In this document: in pieces, positions 1-6,471 of the stretch
Numbering within the stretch: the first letter of the stretch is position 1
How the letters are laid out: every line of letters starts with the position of its first letter
NCBI GenBank assembly: GCA_943323675.2
Contig: CALPIR020000061.1
Span: forward strand, 1 to 11,567
Direction of reading: 5' to 3'
Origin: Chitinophaga pinensis
GTDB lineage: Bacteria; Bacteroidota; Bacteroidia; UKL13-3
DNA length: 11,567 bases
Notes under the pieces: generated by a model
Told to the model about the DNA's origin: nothing
Database searches by the model: none
What the model saw: only the letters and a program-made list of their open reading frames with translations
Translations under genes and position numbers: made by a program

Positions 1-751
1 AGTTAGGAACACATTGCGTTGCGCCTGGTTGTCCCTCGATGCGCCAATATGATGCGCTATCGCCTGTTGAATTATTTACAAATGCATATGGGCTATTTAC
101 CCATACCGTATCTATGCCTTTATCGTATGCGAAACTTGATATGGGTGGTAAAAAGAATGGATTGCCCCCTCCACCTGGAACTGAAACAGGCTCAAATGTA
201 ATTTTACCTACCCAAGCACGATTTGCTATACCAGGAGCTGCAGGCGGAGTTCCGTTACCAAAACTTATACCTACGCCATGTATCATGTTACAACCACCAC
301 CAGAAAAAACGGTATTGGTTGTTAAAGGATAAGTGTAATAACCTTGATTAGCCGCAAACACAACCATACCATATGTTGAGTTAGCTGGAATAATAACACT
401 AGCACCTGTAATGAAAGGCTGTGTTACAGTAGTTGTACTGTTTGCAATACCTGTGAAATTACCTGATGCGCCAAGTATCCAACCATTGGCGGCTGATATT
501 GCACCGGGGTTTGCAGTAATAGCACCGGGCTTTATATACAAATCAGCTGTATTGGCACCTGCGGCCCAAACAACACCCTCAACTGAAGTTATTCTAACAT
601 CAAAACTATTTGTATTTTGAAAATTAAATGAAACCATTCCATTCCCATTGTTATTCAAGAAAGTTGTTGTTGTTGATAATGTGGTTTGAGCGTTAACTAC
701 AAAAAAACAACCGCACAAAACAGTTAGTAGTAAAGTAAATTTTATTTTCAT
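1..751 (-). CDS. Secreted surface protein with PKD-like domain, C-terminus cut by window edge
   Basis: The minus-strand frame stays open from the ATG at 749-751 to the window edge, giving 250 codons without a stop. Residues 1-21 form a signal peptide (MK, then a hydrophobic stretch, ending VNA before Gln22), so the product is exported. Residues 25-190 are rich in Gly, Asn, Thr and Ser and look like beta-sandwich; similar N-terminal regions with an NNNGNG element are common in secreted Bacteroidota proteins. From about residue 205 a PKD-like fold appears to begin (YAFVNNSTGDSASYWRI), usually an adhesion or spacer module of large cell-surface proteins. The C-terminus, where a T9SS sorting domain might sit, lies outside the window. 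The exact function is not recognisable. It is 246 bases downstream of the peroxidase gene and probably transcribed separately. Confidence 0.85.
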   Translation of the reverse strand, partial: MKIKFTLLLTVLCGCFFVVNAQTTLSTTTTFLNNNGNGMVSFNFQNTNSFDVRITSVEGVVWAAGANTADLYIKPGAITANPGAISAANGWILGASGNFTGIANSTTTVTQPFITGASVIIPANSTYGMVVFAANQGYYTYPLTTNTVFSGGGCNMIHGVGISFGNGTPPAAPGIANRAWVGKITFEPVSVPGGGGNPFFLPPISSFAYDKGIDTVWVNSPYAFVNNSTGDSASYWRIEGQPGATQCVPN

Positions 752-997
752 ATTAAATATCGTTAATTTCTATACCGAATATCGAATTTAATGCGTTTTT
801 TAAAAAAACCAACAACTTTTACTTTGTGTATTGGCTTAAATAGGATCATTTTATTGTAAAAAATAAAATTATATATGCTAGATATAAAATTAAACATTGA
901 CTATCAATGCATAGCAGACAAACGCCAAATTAAAATAAAATTAAACTAAACGAAGGTTTTAGTATCAATTAAATCAAAGTATACCATTTGAAAAAAA
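752..997. other. AT-rich intergenic region
   Basis: These 246 bases separate the end of the di-haem peroxidase gene from the start of the left-edge secreted protein. They must hold the leader of the latter, but I found no exact TAnnTTTG box on the minus strand; the best is TTAATTTG at 926-933, a 7/8 match. An A/T-only inverted repeat lies at 848-855 and 862-869 (ATTTTATT/AATAAAAT, six-base loop). It could fold but is not a convincing terminator. No small ORF or RNA gene was recognised. Confidence 0.5.
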
Positions 998-2116
998 TTA
1001 CTTGCCAAATCTTATATCTGATATGTAAGAATAATCATCCAAGGTTTTTAGAAAGGCGATTAAATCCAATTTATCTTGTTGGCTTAAATTCAACCCGCCC
1101 TTGGGGTGGTTTTTAATGATGTTTAAATCTGTGGTTGGTCCGTTTTTGGTTCCACTGTTATAAAATTCAATCACCTCTTCAATGGTTTTAAATCTACCAT
1201 CGTGCATGTAGGGAGCAGAGAATGATAGGTTGCGTAATGATGGCGTTTTAAATAATCCCATGTCTTCTGCTTTGCCAGTTATTCCTCCCAAACCCAAATC
1301 CATTGGAATAGAATCAAGACCGTTATTGTGAAATTTAAAATCGGTAAAAAATGGACTTCGATCATTGCCATGACAGTGAAAACAGTCGGCACGTTCAGTT
1401 GTATACAATGTGAGCCCACGCAATTCTGATTCGTTAAGTTGGACCTCACCGCGCTTAAATTGATCAAATTTAGCATTACCTGAAATTAATGTCCGCTCAA
1501 ATTGAGCTATCGCAAACATGATTAATCTTGTCGTAATGCTGTCTGTTCCGAATGCCTTTTTGAACAAAGCAGGGTATTCTGCATGAGCACGTAATTCTTG
1601 TTCAAGCGTTGCCAAATTTTGATTCATTTCTCTTGGGTCTTCTATAGGCGCTAATACTTGATTTTCTAGCGAGCTTACTCGTCCATCCCAAAAAAATCCA
1701 TGACCACTTTTTACCAGCAATGGGTCTTCAAACCAACCTAAATTATATAAAGGCATTGCATTACGTACACCCAATTGACCATTAACACCAAAGCTAAACT
1801 TTTTAGAATCAGAAAATGAAAAACGCTGTCCGTGACAAGAACTACAAGAAATGGTGTTATCCGCTGAAAGGATGTTATCGTAGAAAAGCTTTTTCCCTAG
1901 CGCAACTCCTTCTACAGTAAGTGGATTATTGGCAGGGATTTTTAATCGTGGCCAAAGTAAACCTGTAGGATAATTAATTATGTACGGAGTAGGTGTATTA
2001 TTTGGAAGCGTATTAACGACAACAGGAGGCTCAAGTTCATCATTAACACTACAAGCAACAAAGATTTGTATAGTAAGGAATAAAATAGCCGTTATAAATA
2101 TTTGAACCCGATTCAT
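998..2116 (-). CDS. Di-haem cytochrome c peroxidase, MauG/MbnH type, lipoprotein
   Basis: The 372-residue product carries two c-type haem sites, CSSCH at 91-95 and CFHCH at 245-249, the hallmark of the bacterial di-haem peroxidase/MauG family. Residues 1-22 are a lipoprotein signal with lipobox FVAC, so Cys22 is probably lipidated and the enzyme faces the periplasm or the cell surface. The family block FFWDGR (141-146) to PREM (161-164) is present. By alignment from memory, Trp143 matches the inter-haem Trp and Glu163 the distal-pocket Glu of classical peroxidases. PYMHDGRF (302-309) is the usual C-terminal family motif. It lies 21 bases downstream of an MbnP-family gene on the same strand. 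In methanotrophs MbnH, of this family, oxidises a Trp of MbnP to kynurenine, so this enzyme probably acts on its neighbour. A plain H2O2-reducing peroxidase is the alternative. Confidence 0.93.
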   Translation of the reverse strand: MNRVQIFITAILFLTIQIFVACSVNDELEPPVVVNTLPNNTPTPYIINYPTGLLWPRLKIPANNPLTVEGVALGKKLFYDNILSADNTISCSSCHGQRFSFSDSKKFSFGVNGQLGVRNAMPLYNLGWFEDPLLVKSGHGFFWDGRVSSLENQVLAPIEDPREMNQNLATLEQELRAHAEYPALFKKAFGTDSITTRLIMFAIAQFERTLISGNAKFDQFKRGEVQLNESELRGLTLYTTERADCFHCHGNDRSPFFTDFKFHNNGLDSIPMDLGLGGITGKAEDMGLFKTPSLRNLSFSAPYMHDGRFKTIEEVIEFYNSGTKNGPTTDLNIIKNHPKGGLNLSQQDKLDLIAFLKTLDDYSYISDIRFGK

Positions 2117-2137
2117 GTTTTACTATAAACGTTAAAA

Positions 2138-2869
2138 CTACTGAAAACTAATTAATGAGAACGTTCCCATTTCTATATTTTGCTTTAACATAAAGGCATT
2201 TGGATGCAAAGCGCTATGCATAATTGAAGAAACAGAATCTAATTTATAATCGTTAGGCGAAACAAAAATATCAGCAATATTAAAATTTATATTTGCTGTT
2301 GCAGAAGTGCCTTGGTTGATAACTGTATTAATAGGTAATTCTATTACAGGTAAATTTTGTATTCCACCCATATCAATTGTCATGGGTTGATTGTTGTTAA
2401 ACCTACCCTGCATTCTAACAAAAATATATCCTGTTGCCCAACTCCAAAACATGCCGTTTGATGGATTTAATGCGCCTTCTTGTGCACCAGTACTATTGGC
2501 AATGCTATCAACCCCAATAAGAAAACGCATTTTTTTATATGTGCCACCTGGTAAGTTAGCTATATTCAATTTTGATGATGTAGGATCTGAAAAGTCAACC
2601 AAATTATAGTTACCCAAATTTACCCAGTTACCTGCTTCATTTTGTAAAGATACATTACTGATGTAGTAGACAAAAGCCGAAAATTTGATGGTATCATTGA
2701 GGTTTGTTACAAAATTTGAACTGAGGTTAAATGGCTCTTGATTAAAGCTATGAATAAGATTTACAGTTAAACTTCCATTTAGGGGAGTTGGATTATCTAT
2801 TTTAACATCATCATTACAACTAGTAAAAACAACAACTAAAATAAATGTGAGTAAAGCCCCGTATTTCAT
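2138..2869 (-). CDS. MbnP-family lipoprotein, putative copper-binding partner of the peroxidase
   Basis: The 243-residue protein starts with a lipoprotein signal (lipobox FTSC, Cys18) followed by acidic residues (NDD), compatible with surface-export signals of Bacteroidota lipoproteins. The body matches the MbnP family: an N-terminal strand around His40, an FSAFVYYISNV segment at 63-73, a GGTYKKMRFLIGVDS segment at 108-122, and the diagnostic block NPSNGMFWSWATGYIF at 135-150. His218 and His222 lie near the C-terminus. In characterised MbnP and MopE proteins a Trp is converted to kynurenine by a MauG-like enzyme and takes part in copper binding. Trp142 and Trp144 are the natural candidates here, but I cannot say which. 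It is the first gene of the pair, with an exact TACATTTG box 20 bases before the ATG. Confidence 0.85.
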   Translation of the reverse strand: MKYGALLTFILVVVFTSCNDDVKIDNPTPLNGSLTVNLIHSFNQEPFNLSSNFVTNLNDTIKFSAFVYYISNVSLQNEAGNWVNLGNYNLVDFSDPTSSKLNIANLPGGTYKKMRFLIGVDSIANSTGAQEGALNPSNGMFWSWATGYIFVRMQGRFNNNQPMTIDMGGIQNLPVIELPINTVINQGTSATANINFNIADIFVSPNDYKLDSVSSIMHSALHPNAFMLKQNIEMGTFSLISFQ

Positions 2870-2888
2870 AGTTTTTTTATTTATAACT

Positions 2889-2896
2889 CAAATGTA
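2889..2896 (-). promoter_or_regulatory. Candidate Bacteroidota -7 box for the MbnP/peroxidase operon
   Basis: The minus strand reads TACATTTG, an exact match to TAnnTTTG, with 19 bases between box and start codon. No clear TTTG -33 element is seen 17-19 bases upstream, so the call rests on one box in the 65-base divergent region shared with yajQ. Confidence 0.4.
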
Positions 2897-2934
2897 CTTA
2901 ATTTAGCGGCATATTAATTCCTAAAATTTACTTT

Positions 2935-3426
2935 ATGGCAAGCTTTGATATTGTAAATAAAATTGATTTACAAAAAATTGACAATGCAGTAAATACTGCA
3001 ATAAAAGAATTGGTTAACCGATACGATTTAAAAGATGAGGATTGTGAAATTGAACTTGATAAAAAAAACAAACAAATTAAGTTACAGGCCAAACAAGAAA
3101 TGGCCTTACAAAGCCTTATAGATGTTGTTTTAAGTAAACTTACTAAACAACAACTAGACCCAAGAATACTTGATTTAAGCAAAGAGCCCAACCCAAGTGG
3201 TAAACACATGCACCAAAATTTACCTATAAAAGAAGGTATAGATAAAGAAACAGCTAAAAAAGTGGTTAGCTTTATTAAAGATTGCAAGCTAAAAGTGCAA
3301 GTAAGTATCATGGACGACCAAGTTCGAGTAACCAGTAAAAGTATTGACGAGTTACAAAGTACAATGGCCAAGGTAAGGGCACATGATTTTGAGGTGCCAC
3401 TTCAATTTGACAACATGCGCAGCTAA
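2935..3426 (+). CDS. yajQ: YajQ-family nucleotide / cyclic di-GMP-binding protein
   Basis: The 163 residues equal the length of E. coli YajQ, and the family pattern runs end to end: MASFDIVNKIDLQKIDNAVN at 1-20, a nucleic-acid-binding-like core, DPRILDLSKEP at 76-86, GIDKETAKKVVSFIKDCKLK around 100-119, DQVRVTSK at 128-135, and the closing PLQFDNMRS. There is no signal peptide or membrane segment, so it is cytoplasmic. Family members are reported to bind cyclic di-GMP (Xanthomonas) and other nucleotides or RNA; the role in Bacteroidota is unsettled. The gene is divergent from the MbnP gene (65-base gap) and converges on corA with only six bases between the stop codons. No Shine-Dalgarno sequence precedes the ATG; the leader ends in TTTACTTT. 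Confidence 0.95.
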   Translation: MASFDIVNKIDLQKIDNAVNTAIKELVNRYDLKDEDCEIELDKKNKQIKLQAKQEMALQSLIDVVLSKLTKQQLDPRILDLSKEPNPSGKHMHQNLPIKEGIDKETAKKVVSFIKDCKLKVQVSIMDDQVRVTSKSIDELQSTMAKVRAHDFEVPLQFDNMRS

Positions 3427-3432
3427 TATCGA

Positions 3433-4341
3433 TTACATCCAACCTTTGCGTTTAAACCACAGGTAAATAACAATGGTTACCAATATCATTAAACCAATAA
3501 CTGCAGGATAACCAGCAGGATGTTTAAGCTCGGGCATGTGTTCAAAATTCATCCCATACAAACCAACTATAAATGTAGTTGGCAAGAAAAATGCAGTAAA
3601 TACGGTTAAAGTGCGCATCACTTCATTGTTGCGCTGAGAAGAAATAGAAAGATAAATATTCATCAAGTTATTTATATCCTCATGATTTGATTCAACCATG
3701 GTATCAACCTTTAAATAGTAATCTTTTAAATCTTGAAAGACAGGTCTGCTTTTTTGAGATTGTGCAATGGGTGATAAATGTTGAACAATTTCCTCGGTTA
3801 AGTTCGAAATCTTTCTAACTAAATATACCTTACGTTTAATTGCATATAAATTTTTGAGTAGATCAGGGATACGCTTTTTTAAAAAAATCCTACTCTCATA
3901 GAAATCAATCTCTGCATCTAGCTTAATACTGGGAGATTCATAAGTAGATAAAACAGCTTTAACAATTTTACAGGTAATTTCAAACGCATTAAGTTGTTCA
4001 TTAGCTGAGTACTTTTGTATTAAACCTTCATAAGTTGGGGATTCTTTTCTATGAATAGTTAATACCAAGTCCTTTCTATAAAAGATTGCTAATTTTCTGC
4101 TGATTTTTGTAATGCTATCCGCATCTTTCTCCGCATCCGTGTCGTAATACCTGCAAATAATAAATTCTAAATCATCAAACTGTTCTGCTTTCGGCAAGTG
4201 GTCGGGCTGAAGCACATCTTGCAAGGCACTTGGATGAAAATGATAGGCTTCTGCAAGCAGTTTTAAATCGTTTTCTGTTGGATTTAATACATCTATCCAT
4301 ACAAATCCATTGTTAGAATTGGTTTTAATTATCCGCTGCAT
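3433..4341 (-). CDS. corA: CorA-family magnesium/cobalt transporter
   Basis: The 302-residue protein has the CorA plan: a long cytoplasmic N-terminal alpha/beta domain, a charged helical stalk (about 140-240), then two membrane helices at about 243-262 and 278-296. The signature YGMN is present (GMN at 263-265) and is followed by the short outside loop FEHMPEL. The tail is basic (FKRKGWM), as expected for a cytoplasmic C-terminus. The GMN loop of CorA pentamers selects hydrated Mg2+ in the inner membrane. The stop lies six bases from the yajQ stop on the opposite strand. The start is followed upstream, after 43 bases, by the end of the ABC1 kinase gene; an exact TATCTTTG box five bases before the ATG suggests its own promoter. 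The ion (Mg, Co, Ni or Zn) cannot be settled from sequence. Confidence 0.95.
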   Translation of the reverse strand: MQRIIKTNSNNGFVWIDVLNPTENDLKLLAEAYHFHPSALQDVLQPDHLPKAEQFDDLEFIICRYYDTDAEKDADSITKISRKLAIFYRKDLVLTIHRKESPTYEGLIQKYSANEQLNAFEITCKIVKAVLSTYESPSIKLDAEIDFYESRIFLKKRIPDLLKNLYAIKRKVYLVRKISNLTEEIVQHLSPIAQSQKSRPVFQDLKDYYLKVDTMVESNHEDINNLMNIYLSISSQRNNEVMRTLTVFTAFFLPTTFIVGLYGMNFEHMPELKHPAGYPAVIGLMILVTIVIYLWFKRKGWM

Positions 4342-4346
4342 ACAAC

Positions 4347-4354
4347 CAAAGATA
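4347..4354 (-). promoter_or_regulatory. Candidate -7 box immediately upstream of corA
   Basis: The minus strand reads TATCTTTG, an exact TAnnTTTG match, but only five bases separate it from the corA ATG (4339-4341). If used, transcription would start at or next to the start codon and the mRNA would be leaderless or nearly so. No clear -33 element is seen. Confidence 0.35.
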
Positions 4355-4384
4355 TTTATTTTTATCGAAGTTGTGTGTGCAGTA

Positions 4385-5722
4385 TTAATTAAGTTTGGTT
4401 AAATGATATGCCACTAATGGTTTCTTCCAATTACGCGCACCTGTGTTTATTTTGGCTTGAAGTACATTTAAAATACTATACAAACCAAAGTATGTTCGGT
4501 TAATGTATAGTGCATGTTGCGAACCTCTGCCCTCCTTTGAATTTTTTAACTCTTCAATTTTGCTCACTTCTTCACCTAAAGCATAAATTTTATCAATGTA
4601 TTCATTGTTGCCAAAATCAAATTCTGCTTCATCAAAAGGAGTGCGTAACAAATTAGTCATTTTGGTAAAGGCATTTGTAATAATCTGCTGCACACGCTCA
4701 CTATCATTTGCTGTTATAATTTGTTGTTGCAACATAATATTGCGCATGGTGGTTGCACTTTGCATGATTTCAGGGATCAGCAACGCGAAATAATTTAAGT
4801 AGAAATCATCAGGAATTTCTTTCACACAACCAAAATCAATTACCCCTAATTTACCATCTGATTGTATTAAAAAATTACCGGGATGGGGATCAGCATGTAC
4901 CGCTTTAAGCTCGTGAACTTGCATATCATAAAAATCCCACATTGCCTGCCCAACGGTATTCCTTAATTCCTGGGATGGATTGGTTTTTAAAAAGTCATCC
5001 AAATGCAAGCCATTTAGCCAATCCATGGTTAACACACGATTAGAAGAAAACGCTTTGTGGTAATTTGTAAACACAAGGTTGGTAATGTGCTTGCAAGCCT
5101 CTGATATTTCTATACTGCGTTTAAATTCTAAGTCGTAATCTGTTTCTTCCAATAATTTTGATTCAACCTCTTTAATATACTTATCCAACTCTTTTTCGTT
5201 CATGTTTAACAAACGAAAAGCAATTGGCTTTACAATTTTTAAATCACTTTTAATACTTTCGGCTACACCAGGATATTGAATTTTAACAGCCAATTGTTTA
5301 CCGTTTAATGACGCCTTGTGCACTTGTCCAATACTGGCTGCATTACTGGCTTTCATTTCAAAAGTATCAAAAATTTCCTGAGGGGTTTTACTAAAAGCCT
5401 TTACGAAAGTTTGTACAATAAGCGGCCCTGAAAGCGGTGGCGCGCTGTATTGAGCCATTTGGAACTTATTGGTATACTGTCGTGGTAAAACATTTTTTTC
5501 CATGCTCAACATTTGCGCAACTTTAAGCGCACTACCCTTCAGTTCGCTTAAGGCATTGTAAACATCATTTGCATTGTTTTCATGTAGTTCGTCTTTGGTT
5601 AATGACGAATCGACCATTTTCTTTGAATAATGTTTGATGTAATTACCACCAATTTGCGCGCCTGTTTTAACAAAACGCATGGCACGTTGAACTTTTGTGC
5701 TAGGAATACTATTTTGCTCCAT
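4385..5722 (-). CDS. ABC1/UbiB (AarF) family atypical protein-kinase-like protein
   Basis: The 445-residue protein carries the landmarks of the UbiB/COQ8/ADCK family: a KxGQ-like element (KVAQ, 67-70), an Ala-rich loop plus signature NAASIGQVH (127-135), the nucleotide-binding lysine in LAVKIQYPG (Lys147), an acidic EETDYDLEF element (193-200), the catalytic-loop block HADPHPGNF (276-284) and the metal-binding VIDFG (294-298). COQ8-type proteins are ATPases that support quinone biosynthesis at membranes rather than ordinary protein kinases. No C-terminal transmembrane pair like that of E. coli UbiB is evident. The usual Gly of KxGQ is Ala here. It is the second gene of an operon, 24 bases after the TetR-fold gene. 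Bacteroidota generally use menaquinone, so the substrate is not known; lipid or quinone metabolism is the best guess. Confidence 0.92.
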   Translation of the reverse strand: MEQNSIPSTKVQRAMRFVKTGAQIGGNYIKHYSKKMVDSSLTKDELHENNANDVYNALSELKGSALKVAQMLSMEKNVLPRQYTNKFQMAQYSAPPLSGPLIVQTFVKAFSKTPQEIFDTFEMKASNAASIGQVHKASLNGKQLAVKIQYPGVAESIKSDLKIVKPIAFRLLNMNEKELDKYIKEVESKLLEETDYDLEFKRSIEISEACKHITNLVFTNYHKAFSSNRVLTMDWLNGLHLDDFLKTNPSQELRNTVGQAMWDFYDMQVHELKAVHADPHPGNFLIQSDGKLGVIDFGCVKEIPDDFYLNYFALLIPEIMQSATTMRNIMLQQQIITANDSERVQQIITNAFTKMTNLLRTPFDEAEFDFGNNEYIDKIYALGEEVSKIEELKNSKEGRGSQHALYINRTYFGLYSILNVLQAKINTGARNWKKPLVAYHLTKLN

Positions 5723-5746
5723 ACTGGATTAATTGTACTAATCGAC

Positions 5747-6373
5747 TTATTTATTTTGGAACAAGAACTTACCGAAATCAAGGGCAGCATCCAAAGCACT
5801 TTTACCCATTAAATCTACAGCCAGATTTACACTTTTTTCAATAGCTGCATCTGTTTTTTCGAAGGCAGGGCTGGTATCATCAATCCAAAACTTTAGTACA
5901 AACAAAAAGTTTATCCAAAGGCCATCAGCATATTTGCTGTCTAAATACTTTCGTTCGGCAATTTCTTGCGTTGATATACCTTCAGTTAAAATAGGTTTTA
6001 TGTGCTCTAAAAAACTGGCATGTAAGCCATTTAAGTATGCTGGCCATTTGGGCAATGATTTGAAATCGCGGTCTTTTAAAAATTTAACAAAACTTCTGTT
6101 AGCCTTTAAACCTTCTATGAAAGTATAAAAAACTGCTAGTATTTTTTCACGTGAAGTGTAATCATCCCAAGGCGCGCTTGTGGTGCACTTGTTCATTGCG
6201 TCTTCAAACCAAGTTTGATAAATCTTACTTTCTAACAACTCTAATCCTGAAAAATGATTGTAAAACTCTTGTTCGCTAATGCCAACAGATTTTGCGAACA
6301 AATAAACACTTTGAGGCGTATTGTTGTGCTCAAGTGTGTATTGGATATATTCTTGAATCAATTTTGCTTTCAT
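5747..6373 (-). CDS. TetR-fold protein, regulator or COQ9-like partner of the ABC1 kinase
   Basis: The 208-residue protein has an N-terminal TetR-type helix-turn-helix: helix region 2 SVYLFAKSVGI (22-32), then SEQEFYNHF (33-41) in place of the recognition helix, followed by a helical ligand-domain-like region (75-205). The FYNHF block fits the TetR pattern. However, no Lys or Arg occurs between Lys28 and Lys50, four Glu lie there (34, 36, 45, 48), and the Lys usually found just after the FxxF region is missing, so DNA binding is doubtful. It is first in the operon with the ABC1/UbiB gene and divergent, by 98 bases, from the MORN/vWA gene. COQ9, the partner of COQ8 in mitochondria, also has a TetR fold and binds lipid rather than DNA; this product may be analogous. 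An ordinary local TetR repressor remains possible. Confidence 0.8.
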   Translation of the reverse strand: MKAKLIQEYIQYTLEHNNTPQSVYLFAKSVGISEQEFYNHFSGLELLESKIYQTWFEDAMNKCTTSAPWDDYTSREKILAVFYTFIEGLKANRSFVKFLKDRDFKSLPKWPAYLNGLHASFLEHIKPILTEGISTQEIAERKYLDSKYADGLWINFLFVLKFWIDDTSPAFEKTDAAIEKSVNLAVDLMGKSALDAALDFGKFLFQNK

Positions 6374-6471
6374 ACTTAAATGTAACGCTAAAAACTTGTA
6401 AATGTTTTCAGTGCACTAAAATTGCGCGCATTTACAATAACAGTAGTATATTCGAGGGTTGAAAATAAAAC
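6374..6471. promoter_or_regulatory. Divergent promoter region with inverted repeats
   Basis: The 98 bases between the TetR-like gene (minus) and the MORN/vWA gene (plus) hold three symmetrical elements. One is a 16-base near-palindrome centred on AGTGCACT (6406-6421, one mismatched pair). The second is a perfect 9-base inverted repeat, TTGTAAATG at 6396-6404 and CATTTACAA at 6429-6437. The third is TGCGCGCA (6423-6430). Promoter-like boxes with 7 of 8 matches to TAnnTTTG are TATATTCG at 6447-6454 (plus) and TACATTTA at 6377-6384 (minus). The near-palindrome is a plausible operator for a TetR-type dimer, but this is inference from symmetry and position. Confidence 0.35.

Noticed and set aside
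19..620. Plus-strand open frames at 19-201, 39-332 and 411-620
   Set aside because: They are antisense to the open, signal-peptide-bearing minus-strand gene at 1-751, whose composition is that of a secreted protein; the plus-strand frames show no recognisable domain.
848..869. A/T-only inverted repeat as a terminator
   Set aside because: The stem has no G/C pairs, lies about 130 bases beyond the peroxidase stop codon, and is not followed by a clear T-run on the minus strand; it is expected by chance in such AT-rich sequence.
2928..3371. Open frame of 147 codons antisense to yajQ
   Set aside because: It lies wholly opposite a strongly recognised yajQ gene, its product is rich in Leu, Ser and Cys with no family pattern, and such shadows are common opposite AT-rich genes.
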